Assembly: GCF_002251855.1 (NCBI RefSeq)
Contig: NZ_NOXW01000022.1
Span: 496,001-560,000 of the forward strand
Length of the DNA stretch: 64,000 bases
Source: Rhodoferax sp. TH121
GTDB taxonomy: Bacteria > Pseudomonadota > Gammaproteobacteria > Burkholderiales > Burkholderiaceae_C
Direction: 5' to 3'
Below the pieces are notes generated by a model. It made no database searches. It worked only from the letters and a program-made list of their open reading frames with translations, and was not told the DNA's origin. The position numbers and the translations under genes are program-made. Every line of letters starts with the position of its first letter. Positions within the stretch are counted from its first letter, which is position 1. Positions 35,398 to 44,276 of the stretch are shown in pieces.

Positions 35398-36653
35398 GCG
35401 CACCTATGTCTTGGCACCCGCGCCACCTGTTGCTGGCGCCGCACCGGTTGGGCTTCTTTCTGGGCATGGTGTTGCTGTGGGCGGCGGGCCTGTGGTGGGC
35501 GCTGGTGCAACTGGATCGGGTCACCAGCGCGCTGGGTCTGGCCTACGTGCTCTCGCCCTCGCTGGTGCATGGGGCAGTCATGACCTTTGGCTTCATCCCG
35601 CTGTTTTTCTCAGGCTTTCTGTTCACCGCCGGCCCCAAGTGGCTGGGCGTACCGCCGCCGGAGGCTCCGCAACTGCTGGCGCCCTTGCTTTTGCAGGCCG
35701 GTGGCTGGCTGCTGTGGCTGGCCGGTGCGCACCTGCACTTGGCGGTCGGGCTGTGCGGGTTGGTGATGGCGTGTGTGGGGCTGCTGTGGATGAGTGCGCT
35801 GTTCTGGCGCTTGCTGGCCCGTAGTGAGGTGGTGGATACGGTCCATGCCCTGGTGATTGCCCAAGCCTGTGGTGTGGGGTGTGCCAGCCTGCTGGGCTTG
35901 GTCGTGAGCGTATGGGCCGTGGCCGAAGCGGTGGCACTGGCGTGTGTGCTCACGAGCCTGTGGGGCTTTGTGGTGGCGGTCTATGTGGCCGTGGCCCACC
36001 GCATGATTCCATTCTTCACCTCCAGCGCCATGCCACAGCTCGCCGCGTGGCGGCCGTTCTGGGCGCTGGGGCTGATGCTTGCTGTGGTGGTGCTGGAGGT
36101 GCTGGCCGTCTGGCTGGACTTGCTGCAGCCGGCCGACGTGGCGTGGGGCACGCTGTGGCTGCTGCTGCGCGGTACGCTGGAGCTGGCGGCCGGGGCAGTG
36201 CTGCTGTGGCTAGCCGGCGTGTGGGGGCTGGTGCAAAGCCTCAAGAACCGCCTGCTGACCATGCTGCATATCGGCTTTGTGTGGCTGGGCCTGGCCTTGC
36301 TGTTGGCCGGCGCCAGCCAGTGGCTCAGCTGGGGCCTGGGCACACCTGTGCTGCCCTTGGGTGCCTTGCATGCGCTCACCATGGGTTGTCTGGCCTCGCT
36401 GATGCTGGCCATGGTGACCCGCGTGTCGGCCGGCCACAGTGGCCGCGCCTTGGTGGCTGATGGCTGGGTGTGGTCCCTTTTCATGCTCTTGCAGGTGGCC
36501 ACGGCTCTGCGTATTCTGGCTGCAGGTGCGGCCGCATGGGCAGCGCCGATGCTGGCGGTGGTGGCGTGTGGGTGGTTTGCCGTGATGGCCCTGTGGGGCG
36601 GCAGGCTGGTGGGCTGGTATGGTCGCAGGCGCAGCGATGGGCGCCCCGGATAA
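35394..36653 (+). CDS. nnrS: NnrS family membrane protein
   Basis: 419 residues, about 12 TM helices. HGAVMTFGFIPLFFSGFLFT and the helix VAHRMIPFFTSSAMP, with HALTMGCLASLMLAMVTRVSAGHSGR, are NnrS signatures with conserved His residues that could bind heme or copper. NnrS proteins protect the iron pool from nitric oxide during denitrification. ATG 35394 overlaps the nrdJ stop by 4 bases. Confidence 0.85.
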   Translation: MSAPMSWHPRHLLLAPHRLGFFLGMVLLWAAGLWWALVQLDRVTSALGLAYVLSPSLVHGAVMTFGFIPLFFSGFLFTAGPKWLGVPPPEAPQLLAPLLLQAGGWLLWLAGAHLHLAVGLCGLVMACVGLLWMSALFWRLLARSEVVDTVHALVIAQACGVGCASLLGLVVSVWAVAEAVALACVLTSLWGFVVAVYVAVAHRMIPFFTSSAMPQLAAWRPFWALGLMLAVVVLEVLAVWLDLLQPADVAWGTLWLLLRGTLELAAGAVLLWLAGVWGLVQSLKNRLLTMLHIGFVWLGLALLLAGASQWLSWGLGTPVLPLGALHALTMGCLASLMLAMVTRVSAGHSGRALVADGWVWSLFMLLQVATALRILAAGAAAWAAPMLAVVACGWFAVMALWGGRLVGWYGRRRSDGRPG

Positions 36654-36674
36654 GCAATATGCAAGGACTTGGTG

Positions 36675-37076
36675 ATGATTTCCAATTTTGATGAATTGCT
36701 GCAAGCAGCGCGTTCCCAACCCACGGCGCAGCGCCTGCTGCTGGTGTTTGCGGGGGCCGAGTTGCCCGAGGACGCCGATGCCGCGCAGCGCGCCCGGTAC
36801 CAAGCGGGGCAGGGCGGGGCCCTGGTGCCCCTGATGTATGTGGACAAAGCGGTGGACGAGGTGGCCTCGTTTGCCGCGCTGGCGCAGGAAGCGGCCCAGT
36901 TTGGTCCGCCCTGGGCGATGGTGTTTGCGGCCGCCATGTCGGGCCAGGGCGCGCAGGCGCCCAGCGCAGACGATGCGGCCCCTGTGCTGCAGCGCATGGT
37001 GGATGCCATTCAGCGCGGCGACATTGCCGCCTACATCCCCTTCAACCCGCAGGGCGAGGCGGTGCAGCTTGGCTGA
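36675..37076 (+). CDS. Small conserved protein of unknown function in the nar operon
   Basis: 133 residues, acidic, with FDELLQAARSQPTAQRLLLV, FAGAELPEDADAAQRARY and PLMYVDKAVDEVASFAALA. I recall similar proteins in related bacteria labelled ribonucleotide reductase subunit alpha, but no RNR motif is present and that label looks like a carry-over from the neighbouring nrdJ. It could be a partner or sensor for NrdJ or hemerythrin. ATG 36675 follows AAGGAC at 36663; the stop overlaps the next start by 8 bases. Confidence 0.75.
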   Translation: MISNFDELLQAARSQPTAQRLLLVFAGAELPEDADAAQRARYQAGQGGALVPLMYVDKAVDEVASFAALAQEAAQFGPPWAMVFAAAMSGQGAQAPSADDAAPVLQRMVDAIQRGDIAAYIPFNPQGEAVQLG

Positions 37077-37617
37077 GCCCCTGCCGCACCCGGCACCGCA
37101 AGCAGGGTTTGAGGCGCCGTTTGAGCTGCTGCAGGCCTGCCACGAGCGAGTGCAGCGAACCCTGGCGCTGATGGCGCGCTTGCAGCAGCATCTGCATACG
37201 GTGGGCTGCGACGACAACGCGCGCCAGGCCGCGCGCGATGTGCTGCGCTACTTTGATGTGGCAGCCCCTTTGCACCACCAGGACGAAGAATTGCATGTGT
37301 TTCCCCCGTTGCTGCTGGGGGCCGACGCAGCCTTGCGTACGCTGGTGCGCCAGCTCATGCAAGATCACCGTGACATGGAGGCCGCCTGGGTACAGGCCCG
37401 GGCCGCCCTGCTGGCGGTGGCAGAAGACTCTACGGGGACGTTGGCGCTGAGCCCTCGCCAGACCCAGGCGCTGGACCAGTTTGCAGTCTTGTACGGCCAG
37501 CACATCGTGCATGAAGAAGGGCTGGTATATCCGGCCGCGCAAGCGGCGCTGTCCAGCACGGCCTTGCAGGCCATGGCACAAGACATGATGCAGCGTCGCG
37601 GCGTTCGGGCCGTTTAG
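37069..37617 (+). CDS. Hemerythrin-like HHE-domain protein
   Basis: About 182 residues. Conserved histidines occur in the four-helix pattern LLQACHERVQRTL, PLHHQDEELHVFPPL, LMQDHRDMEAAW and YGQHIVHEEGLVYP, which fits a di-iron hemerythrin fold. In this context it may bind oxygen or nitric oxide, or repair iron-sulfur clusters. No ATG is available; TTG 37069 inside the preceding gene is the best start, so the N-terminus is uncertain. Its stop TAG (37615-37617) overlaps the stop of the convergent cyclase gene. Confidence 0.8.
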   Translation: MAEPLPHPAPQAGFEAPFELLQACHERVQRTLALMARLQQHLHTVGCDDNARQAARDVLRYFDVAAPLHHQDEELHVFPPLLLGADAALRTLVRQLMQDHRDMEAAWVQARAALLAVAEDSTGTLALSPRQTQALDQFAVLYGQHIVHEEGLVYPAAQAALSSTALQAMAQDMMQRRGVRAV

Positions 37618-39389
37618 GGCGCGAAGGTCAGGCTGCCGCGGCGCACGCAGTGCTTGCCTGCGCTCTTGCCCTCGTACATGGCGGCATCCGCGCACTTGAG
37701 CAGGGCAACCGCATTCATCCCGTCCTGCGGTGCCAGCGCATATCCGGCCGTCAGGCCGATGTGGCAGGTCTGCTGCGCCAAGGCGAAGGGGTCTGCAAAG
37801 GCTTCCAGCAGCTTTTCACCAATGTCGTGGGCTTCCTGTGCGCTGTGCAGGTGGCATGACATCACCACAAACTCATCGCCGCCCAGGCGGGACACCACGT
37901 CGGTGCTGCGCACATTGGCCTGCAGGCGCCGGGCCACAGCCACCAGCAACTCATCCCCCACGTCATGGCCGTACTGGTCATTGATCTGCTTGAAACCATC
38001 CAGGTCGAGGACATACACCGCCACCATGTTGTCGGCATGCGCGCCCTGGATGGCCGCCTCTACGGCCGTGTGAAGCCCACGGCGGTTGGGCAACTCGGTC
38101 AGCGGGTCGGTGTGCACCAACGAGCGCAGGTTGTCACGCTCCTGCGTGGCGTCCTGCACTGCGGTGTGCAGCGCCTTGGTACGCAGCCCTAGCACACGCA
38201 TGAAGATCAGCATGTCCAGGGTGGCGCCGATCTGGAAGGCGTGCATTGTCCAGAAGTTGGCATCCACCCGGCCTTTGATCACTTGGATCAGTACAAAGGT
38301 GCTGATGAAGTAGGTGGCCCACGCCAGCAGAAAGTAGAGGCCCACGCTGTCACCCCGGCGCGCGCGCGCAATGGCGCCTGGCGCGGCCAGCAGCGCTGGC
38401 GCCAGACCAATGGTGCTCACAATCGCCGTGACGGCAAACACATCCAGAAGGTCGAAGGCGTACAGCACCGCGGAAGTCGCCGTAATGCCCGCCCCCATTT
38501 TCATGAGCCGGCGTTGCCATGGGCGCAGGTCCGGCCCTGCCAGTGCCTGTTCATTGAAAAGAAAGGAGCCAGTGGCGGCAATCAGCGCGGACAGCCCCCC
38601 CATATGGATCTCGGCCCATGCATTGCCGCCCCACAAGTACTGGGAGCCAATGCCAAAGTGCAACAAGGAGAACAGCAGGCTGCCTGTCACCAGCAGCGCG
38701 TACTTGCCGTACAAGGGCTCGCGCAGCGTAAGCCACTGGGCCAGGCTGTAGACCAGCAGGCACAGGGCCAATCCGGTGAGCAGTCCTTGCAGCATCTGTT
38801 CCTGCAGTGCGCGTGCGTGGAATGTGTTGGGCTTGCTCAGGGTGATGGGCAGAATCATGGTGCCCGTGTTGGTGATGCGCAGATAGAGGTCGTAGGTTTC
38901 TCCCGGCTTGAGCTGCAGCCCAAAGCTGTGGGCACGCCCCTGGATGGCCCGCTTTTCATATGGCTCCAGATTGCCTTGCTGCAGGTATTTGAGCACCTGC
39001 GTCCCCTGGGTCAGGTACACCGCAATGTGGTTAAGCACCGGGTAGTCGATGTCCAGGACCCACAAGCCGTCCCCGGAAGGGGCCACGGTCAGGGGGATGT
39101 GCAGCCATACCTGGTGGTGCTCCATGCCAAGCGTGCCGTTGGCGGTTGTCGGGGGCTGGAACTGGTGGCGCTGGGCCATGGCGTCTGGCAAGCCCAGTGT
39201 CTGGTCGGGATCCGCCAACACGCGCAGGGCGTGCCACACCGGTGTGGATGGCGTGTGGTCGTCGAGATGCGCGACGACCTCGTTGGCCGAAGCAAAGCGG
39301 CCCAAGCCAAGGAGTGCGCAGACCAGCAGTAGCTGCGCAACGCACCAGCGAGCCAAGAAGGTATTTCCGGTTTTCATCCAACGACGCAT
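37614..39389 (-). CDS. Diguanylate cyclase with 7TM-DISM sensor
   Basis: About 591 residues. A signal-anchor helix is followed by a periplasmic 7TMR-DISMED2 domain (about 35-190, ...VLDIDYPVLNHIAVYLTQG), seven TM helices (about 205-400) and a GGDEF domain (about 430-591) with the active-site loop RLGGDEFVV. It makes cyclic di-GMP in response to an extracytoplasmic ligand. I found no RxxD inhibitory site directly before GGDEF and no EAL domain. ATG 39389 or 39377 are possible starts. Confidence 0.88.
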   Translation of the reverse strand: MRRWMKTGNTFLARWCVAQLLLVCALLGLGRFASANEVVAHLDDHTPSTPVWHALRVLADPDQTLGLPDAMAQRHQFQPPTTANGTLGMEHHQVWLHIPLTVAPSGDGLWVLDIDYPVLNHIAVYLTQGTQVLKYLQQGNLEPYEKRAIQGRAHSFGLQLKPGETYDLYLRITNTGTMILPITLSKPNTFHARALQEQMLQGLLTGLALCLLVYSLAQWLTLREPLYGKYALLVTGSLLFSLLHFGIGSQYLWGGNAWAEIHMGGLSALIAATGSFLFNEQALAGPDLRPWQRRLMKMGAGITATSAVLYAFDLLDVFAVTAIVSTIGLAPALLAAPGAIARARRGDSVGLYFLLAWATYFISTFVLIQVIKGRVDANFWTMHAFQIGATLDMLIFMRVLGLRTKALHTAVQDATQERDNLRSLVHTDPLTELPNRRGLHTAVEAAIQGAHADNMVAVYVLDLDGFKQINDQYGHDVGDELLVAVARRLQANVRSTDVVSRLGGDEFVVMSCHLHSAQEAHDIGEKLLEAFADPFALAQQTCHIGLTAGYALAPQDGMNAVALLKCADAAMYEGKSAGKHCVRRGSLTFAP

Positions 39390-39490
39390 TTTGTGGCGCA
39401 ATGGCTTGCGCGATAGGCCATTTTAGAGATTCGCCGTTTCAAGGGTACGACCCTGGGATGTGGGGGCATCCGAGCAAAGGGTGTGCGATC

Positions 39491-39507
39491 TATGCGCTCC
39501 GCGCATA
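39491..39507. promoter_or_regulatory. Inverted repeat at the LysR gene promoter
   Basis: TATGCGC-TCC-GCGCATA, with T and A at both ends as in LysR sites, 11 bases before the LysR start codon and overlapping a CATAAT -10-like sequence. It is probably an autoregulatory site. Confidence 0.45.
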
Positions 39508-39517
39508 ATCTCGCCCC

Positions 39518-40492
39518 ATGGAAACCAAATGGCTTGAAGACTTTGTGTCTTTGGCTGAGACCCGCAGTTTCAGCCGCTCCGCGCAGTTGCGCCACGTTAC
39601 CCAGCCTGCTTTCTCGCGGCGCATCCAGTCGCTGGAGGCCTGGGCCGGCACCGATCTGGTGGACCGCAGCAGCTATCCCACGCGCCTGACGCCGGCCGGC
39701 GAGACCCTCTACGACCAGTCGCTGGAAGTGTTGCAGGCCCTGCAGAGCACGCGCGCCATGCTGCGTGGGCATACCACCGCGGCGCAGGACGTGGTGGAGT
39801 TTGCGGTGCCACATACGCTGGCCTTCACCTTCTTTCCGGCGTGGGTGTCCGAGTTGCGCGAGAAGTTTGGCCCGCTCAAGAGCCGGCTGATTGCGCTCAA
39901 TGTGCATGATGCCGTGATGCGCTTGGTGGAAGGCAGCTGCGATCTGCTGATCGCCTACCACCACCCTTCGCAGCCTTACCAGTTGGACTCGGAGCGTTAC
40001 GAAATGGTGAGCTTGGGCGAAGAGGTGGTGGCACCGTATTCCAAACCCGACAGCGATGGCAACCCCATGTTCTCTTTGCCCGGCAAGGTGGGCCAGCCCT
40101 TGCCCTACCTGGGCTATGCGCCCGGCGCCTACCTTGGGCAAATGGTGGAGCTGATCCTCAAGCAGGCCGACGTGGCCATCCACTTTGACCGCGTCTATGA
40201 AACCGACATGGCCGAGGGCCTCAAGGCCATGGCGCTGGAGGGCCACGGGGTAGCCTTCCTGCCCCATAGCGCGGTGAAAAAAGACCTGCGCGCCAAGAAG
40301 CTGGTGAGTGCCTTGCCGCCGCACATGAAAGGGCTGCACATCACCATGGAGGTGCGCGCCTACCGGGAGCGCCTCTCCAGCCGCGAGGCCGCCCGCGGGC
40401 TCAATGCCGCCCAGCGTGCCCAGACCCGTACGCCCAAGGGATCGGCCCAGGCCCTGTGGGACTATTTGCTAACCCAAGGTGCTGCGGCATAG
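39518..40492 (+). CDS. LysR family transcriptional regulator
   Basis: 324 residues. The N-terminal winged helix-turn-helix is ETKWLEDFVSLAETRSFSRS with QPAFSRRIQSLEAW; the C-terminal substrate-binding domain follows (about 95-300). A neighbouring target is not obvious: the gene is divergent from the cyclase and is followed by an orphan amino-acid binding protein 108 bases away, which it may regulate (inference). The TATGCGC palindrome upstream suggests autoregulation. Confidence 0.88.
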   Translation: METKWLEDFVSLAETRSFSRSAQLRHVTQPAFSRRIQSLEAWAGTDLVDRSSYPTRLTPAGETLYDQSLEVLQALQSTRAMLRGHTTAAQDVVEFAVPHTLAFTFFPAWVSELREKFGPLKSRLIALNVHDAVMRLVEGSCDLLIAYHHPSQPYQLDSERYEMVSLGEEVVAPYSKPDSDGNPMFSLPGKVGQPLPYLGYAPGAYLGQMVELILKQADVAIHFDRVYETDMAEGLKAMALEGHGVAFLPHSAVKKDLRAKKLVSALPPHMKGLHITMEVRAYRERLSSREAARGLNAAQRAQTRTPKGSAQALWDYLLTQGAAA

Positions 40493-40600
40493 AAGTTGCA
40501 TTCATTTTTTGCATACCGCGCCAACCAATCGGCATTGGCTGCGGGGCTAGGCGCTGGCTAGAGTGGCCAGCTTCGGTCAACACGGATCGTTGGAGTTTCT

Positions 40601-41491
40601 ATGAAAAATAAGGTGTGGTGCCTCTGGGGCACGGTAGTTTGGGTCATGCTGGCCACTGGTGGCGCCAGCGCAGGCGTTTTGGAGCGCGTGGCTGCAGGCG
40701 GGGCGCTGGTGGTGGCGCACCGGGAGTCTTCCATCCCCTTCTCTTACCTGGACGGTAAAAAAGAAGCCGTGGGTTACGCGGTCGACCTGTGCCTCAAGCT
40801 GGCGGAGGCCGTGCGCAAGAAGACCGGTGCCAAGAACATGCCGGTCGAATTTTTGCAGGTGACACCGGCCAACCGAATTGCCATGGTGGAAGCCGGCAAG
40901 GCGGACCTGGAGTGTGGCTCCACCACCAACAACGCCGAACGCCGCCAGAAGGTGGCTTTCACCATTCCCCATTTCATTACTGGCGCGCGCATGCTGGTGC
41001 GCACCGAGAGCAAGGTCGAGCGCATTGAAGACCTCAACGGCAAAAAGCTGGTGTCCACCAAGGGCACCACACCCCTGAAGGCGGCGGAGCAGGCCAACCG
41101 GGAGCGCCTGATGAACATTACGATTCTGGAGGCGCCGGACCATGCCAGAGCTGTGGAGATGGTGGAAAAGGGCGAGGCCGACGCTTTTGTGATGGACGAT
41201 GTGCTGCTCTACGGCCTGGCCGCCAACCGTGCCAAGCCTGAAGCTCTGAAGGTGGTGGGCAAATTTCTGACCACCGAGCCGCTGGCCATCATGCTGCCCA
41301 AAAACGACCCCGAGTTCAAAAAACTCATCGACGAAGAAATGCGCCGCCTGATCGTGAGCAAAGAGATTCAGCCGATCTACGACAAGTGGTTTTTGAAGCC
41401 GATCCCCCCCAACGACAAGCCACTGAACCTGCCAGTGAGTTACTTGCTCAAGGACTTCTGGAAGTACCCCAGCGACTTTGTCCCTTTCTAG
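40601..41491 (+). CDS. Orphan amino-acid ABC transporter substrate-binding protein (GltI-like)
   Basis: 296 residues. Signal peptide (hydrophobic core LWGTVVWVMLATGG, cleavage near ASA|GV), then a SBP_bac_3 fold: VAHRESSIPFSYLDG, GYAVDLCLKLAEAV, ANRIAMVEAGKADLECGSTT. The motif set resembles glutamate/aspartate-binding GltI. No permease or ATPase genes are adjacent, so it must serve a distant transporter or act as a receptor. A CCAAT-CGGC-ATTGG inverted repeat occurs at 40525-40538 upstream. Confidence 0.85.
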   Translation: MKNKVWCLWGTVVWVMLATGGASAGVLERVAAGGALVVAHRESSIPFSYLDGKKEAVGYAVDLCLKLAEAVRKKTGAKNMPVEFLQVTPANRIAMVEAGKADLECGSTTNNAERRQKVAFTIPHFITGARMLVRTESKVERIEDLNGKKLVSTKGTTPLKAAEQANRERLMNITILEAPDHARAVEMVEKGEADAFVMDDVLLYGLAANRAKPEALKVVGKFLTTEPLAIMLPKNDPEFKKLIDEEMRRLIVSKEIQPIYDKWFLKPIPPNDKPLNLPVSYLLKDFWKYPSDFVPF

Positions 41492-41539
41492 CTTTTCCGG
41501 GCATGAGGGCCTGGTGGATGATTTGGGACAATAGCGCCC

Positions 41540-42583
41540 ATGACCGCATCCACCCCCCAGACCCTCACCATCACCCGCCCGGACGACTGGCACTTGCATG
41601 TGCGCGACGGCGGCGCCCTGCACACCGTAGTGCCGCACACCGCAGCTCAGTTCGCCCGCGCCATCATCATGCCTAACCTGAAGCCGCCGGTGACTACCGC
41701 GGAGCAGGCCCTGGCCTACAAGGCGCGCATCCAGGCCGCGGTACCCGCCGGCATGCAGTTCGAGCCGCTGATGACGCTCTACCTCACCGACAACCTGCCC
41801 GCTGAAGAAATTGCGCGCGCCAAGGACGCCGGTGTGGTGGCTGCCAAGCTCTACCCCGCAGGCGCCACCACCAACAGCGATGCCGGTGTGACCGACATGC
41901 GCAAGACCTACAAGACGCTGGAGGCCATGCAAAAGGCCGGTCTGCTGCTGCTGGTGCACGGCGAAGTGACCAGCAGCGACATCGACCTGTTTGACCGCGA
42001 GGCGGTGTTCATCGACACGCAGTTGATCCCGCTGCGCCGCGACTTCCCTGAGCTGAAGATTGTTTTCGAGCACATCACCACCAAGGAAGCTGCCCAGTAT
42101 GTGGCGGACAGCGACCGCTTTACTGCGGCCAGCATCACGGCCCACCATCTGCTCTACAACCGCAACGCCATCTTCACCGGCGGCATTCGCCCGCATTACT
42201 ACTGCCTGCCCGTGCTCAAGCGTGAAACGCACCGCCAGGCCTTGGTGCAGGCGGCCACTGGCGGCAGCGCCAAATTCTTTTTGGGCACCGACAGCGCGCC
42301 GCACCCTACGCACCTGAAGGAGCACGCCACCGGTTGCGCGGGCTGCTACACCGCCCACGCGGCCATGGAGCTGTATGCCCAAGCGTTTGACACCGCTGGC
42401 GCGCTGGACAAGCTGGAAGGCTTTGCGTCTTTTCACGGTGCTGACTTCTACGGCCTACCACGCAACACCAGCACCATCACCCTGAAGCGCGAGAGCTGGA
42501 CACCACCCGAAAGCTTTGCCTTCGGCGAAACCTCCCTCAAACCCCTGGCTGCGGGCGAAGCACTGCATTGGAAGCTGGTATGA
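41540..42583 (+). CDS. pyrC: Dihydroorotase PyrC (type II)
   Basis: 347-residue zinc amidohydrolase of pyrimidine synthesis, converting carbamoyl aspartate to dihydroorotate. Metal motif HLHVRDG near residue 18, the carboxylated lysine in [14 protein letters not shown], further ligands VFEHITT and AHHLLYNRN, and catalytic Asp in LGTDSAPHP. Length agrees with E. coli PyrC. The stop overlaps the NYN gene start by ATGA. Confidence 0.95.
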   Translation: MTASTPQTLTITRPDDWHLHVRDGGALHTVVPHTAAQFARAIIMPNLKPPVTTAEQALAYKARIQAAVPAGMQFEPLMTLYLTDNLPAEEIARAKDAGVVAAKLYPAGATTNSDAGVTDMRKTYKTLEAMQKAGLLLLVHGEVTSSDIDLFDREAVFIDTQLIPLRRDFPELKIVFEHITTKEAAQYVADSDRFTAASITAHHLLYNRNAIFTGGIRPHYYCLPVLKRETHRQALVQAATGGSAKFFLGTDSAPHPTHLKEHATGCAGCYTAHAAMELYAQAFDTAGALDKLEGFASFHGADFYGLPRNTSTITLKRESWTPPESFAFGETSLKPLAAGEALHWKLV

Positions 42584-43398
42584 GCAGCCGCTTGCCCGTC
42601 CGCAATGAAGCGCGTATCGCCTTGCTGATTGATGCAGACAACTCCCCCGCTAGCAAAATCGACGTCATCTTGACTGAGTTGTCGACCTTTGGGGTTACCA
42701 ATGTGCGGCGTGCCTACGGCAACTGGAAGAAAAGCGAGTTGCGTGGATGGGAAGAAAAATTGCATGAACACGCCATTCGCCCGATGCAGCAGTTTGACTA
42801 CTCCAAAGGGAAAAATGCCAGTGACATTGCAATGGTCATCGACGCATTGGAGTTGCTTTATACCGATCAGCCAGATGCCTTTGGAATCGTGTCGTCCGAT
42901 GCTGATTTCACGCCCTTGGTGATGCATTTGCGTGCCAAAGGGGCTGCTGTATACGGGTTTGGGGCGCAGAAGACCCCTGAGCCCTTTGTGAACGCATGTT
43001 CGCGGTTTTTGTATCTGGATCGACTGGGAACGGCGGAAGTCCCAGACGCCGCCGAAGCTGCAGTGGTGTCCGGAATTTCAGCTGTGGATTCCGATGCGCC
43101 TGCAGTAAAACAAGCGCAGCCTTTGCGGGTGCCTACGGATCAGCTGCGCAAGGACAACAAGCTGTTGTCTTTGTTGCGCGCCTCTGTGATTGCTTGCGAA
43201 GACGAGGACGGTTGGGCCAAGGTGGGTGCAGTGGGCACTCACCTGAGCAATCGCGCGTCCTTTGATCCCCGGAACTATGGGTATGCCACGTTGACCAAGT
43301 TGCTGATCGCTACCGAGGCCTTCAACCTGCGAGATGAGGGAACCTCCAAAGTCTCCGTGCGCGACAAGCGGCACTTTCTGGCTTTATCCGGGGCATGA
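42580..43398 (+). CDS. NYN-domain (PIN-like) nuclease with OST-HTH/LOTUS domain
   Basis: 272 residues. The N-terminal NYN domain shows [18 protein letters not shown], the Asp-rich [17 protein letters not shown] and [20 protein letters not shown], four acidic positions of a PIN-like metal site, implying RNase activity. The C-terminal part (about 190-272, [20 protein letters not shown]) matches OST-HTH/LOTUS RNA-binding domains. The coding sequence looks less GC-rich than its neighbours, with more A/T-ending codons. It overlaps pyrC and DUF3025 by 4 bases on each side. Cellular RNA targets are unknown. Confidence 0.85.
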   Translation: MSSRLPVRNEARIALLIDADNSPASKIDVILTELSTFGVTNVRRAYGNWKKSELRGWEEKLHEHAIRPMQQFDYSKGKNASDIAMVIDALELLYTDQPDAFGIVSSDADFTPLVMHLRAKGAAVYGFGAQKTPEPFVNACSRFLYLDRLGTAEVPDAAEAAVVSGISAVDSDAPAVKQAQPLRVPTDQLRKDNKLLSLLRASVIACEDEDGWAKVGAVGTHLSNRASFDPRNYGYATLTKLLIATEAFNLRDEGTSKVSVRDKRHFLALSGA

Positions 43399-44177
43399 TC
43401 AAGCTGCAGCAGTCCCCCGTGGATATTGCCGCAATCAACTGGGACGCACCCTGGCTGCAGCCCTGGCGCGCCGTGGGCGAGGGGCTGGCCGCGCAGATCA
43501 ACGGCGGCTTGAGCGTGGCGGATGCCTTGAATGCGGCGCAGCGCGCACCGGTGCGGTTTGTGCCGCAGGCCGAGTTGCCTGCAGGCATGGCCTATGAGCA
43601 GCACATTTTTGAGACCGGCCGCGTGCCCACGCGGGATGGTCTGCATGACTTTTTCAACGGACTGTGCTGGCTGCACTTTCCGCTGGCCAAGCAGAAACTC
43701 AACCAGCTGCAGGCCGAGCAGATTGCCCAGATCGGCATCCAGCCCGTGCGCGGCGCTGCGCGTGATGCGCTGACCGTGTTTGACGAAAACGCAGCGCTGC
43801 TGGTCGCACCCGAACCTTTATGGCAGGCCCTGCAAGCCAAGGACTGGGAGACGCTGTTTGGCCGCCTGCGCCCGCTGTGGGCCCAGGCCTCGCTGCTGCT
43901 GTTTGGCCATGCGCTGCTGGAGAAGCTCATTTACCCACGAAAACCGATCACAGCCCATGTATTTGTTGTGCAAGCAGCTATCGAATCCATAGCAGAACTG
44001 GACGTCTGGTTGGCCCAAACTCTCTCGGCACCGCTCTTGGCCAGCAAACCGTTTGCGCATTTGCCGGTGTTGGGCGTGCCGGGCTGGTGGCCCGACAACG
44101 AGACGCCCGCGTTTTACGCCGATGCCAGCGTCTTCCGGGCGCCACGCCCCTCCGCAGGAGCGCTGCAAAGCCCATAA
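43395..44177 (+). CDS. DUF3025 domain protein
   Basis: 260 residues. ETGRVPTRDGLHDFFNGLCW, DALTVFDENAALLVAP and VLGVPGWWPDNETPAFY are DUF3025 hallmarks; the function is unknown, although WH(L)-type motifs with conserved Asp/His/Asn suggest an enzyme. Residues about 186-200 (HVFVVQAAIESIAEL) are encoded by a copy of the dispersed repeat. It is translationally coupled to the NYN gene (ATGA). Confidence 0.82.
   Translation: MIKLQQSPVDIAAINWDAPWLQPWRAVGEGLAAQINGGLSVADALNAAQRAPVRFVPQAELPAGMAYEQHIFETGRVPTRDGLHDFFNGLCWLHFPLAKQKLNQLQAEQIAQIGIQPVRGAARDALTVFDENAALLVAPEPLWQALQAKDWETLFGRLRPLWAQASLLLFGHALLEKLIYPRKPITAHVFVVQAAIESIAELDVWLAQTLSAPLLASKPFAHLPVLGVPGWWPDNETPAFYADASVFRAPRPSAGALQSP
43951..43994 (+). 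repeat. Dispersed element copy 7, inside the DUF3025 gene
   Basis: ACAGCCCATGTATTTG, core TTGTGCAAGCAGCTATCG, right half TCCATAGC. Read in the same frame as copies 1 and 10 (x-Ala-Ala pattern). Confidence 0.75.
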
Positions 44178-44203
44178 ATTTCGTGGGCTCAAGGGGTGTT
44201 GCG

Positions 44204-44230
44204 CTTGAAATCGGCCTCCGCGCCCCTACC
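44204..44230 (+). promoter_or_regulatory. Heat-shock (sigma-32-type) promoter of htpX
   Basis: CTTGAAA at 44204-44210, a 12-base spacer, then CCCCTACC at 44223-44230, close to the RpoH consensus CTTGAAA-N11-16-CCCCATNT. It lies 46 bases before the htpX start codon, and htpX is a known heat-shock gene. Confidence 0.6.
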
Positions 44231-44276
44231 ATCCGTGTCAATGACGGGAGCCCCGTCGCTTTCCGAAAGAAGAACC

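Noticed and set aside
40525-40538. CCAAT-CGGC-ATTGG before the orphan binding protein
   Set aside because: Five-base arms only and no consensus I know; mentioned in the gene entry but not listed as a site.
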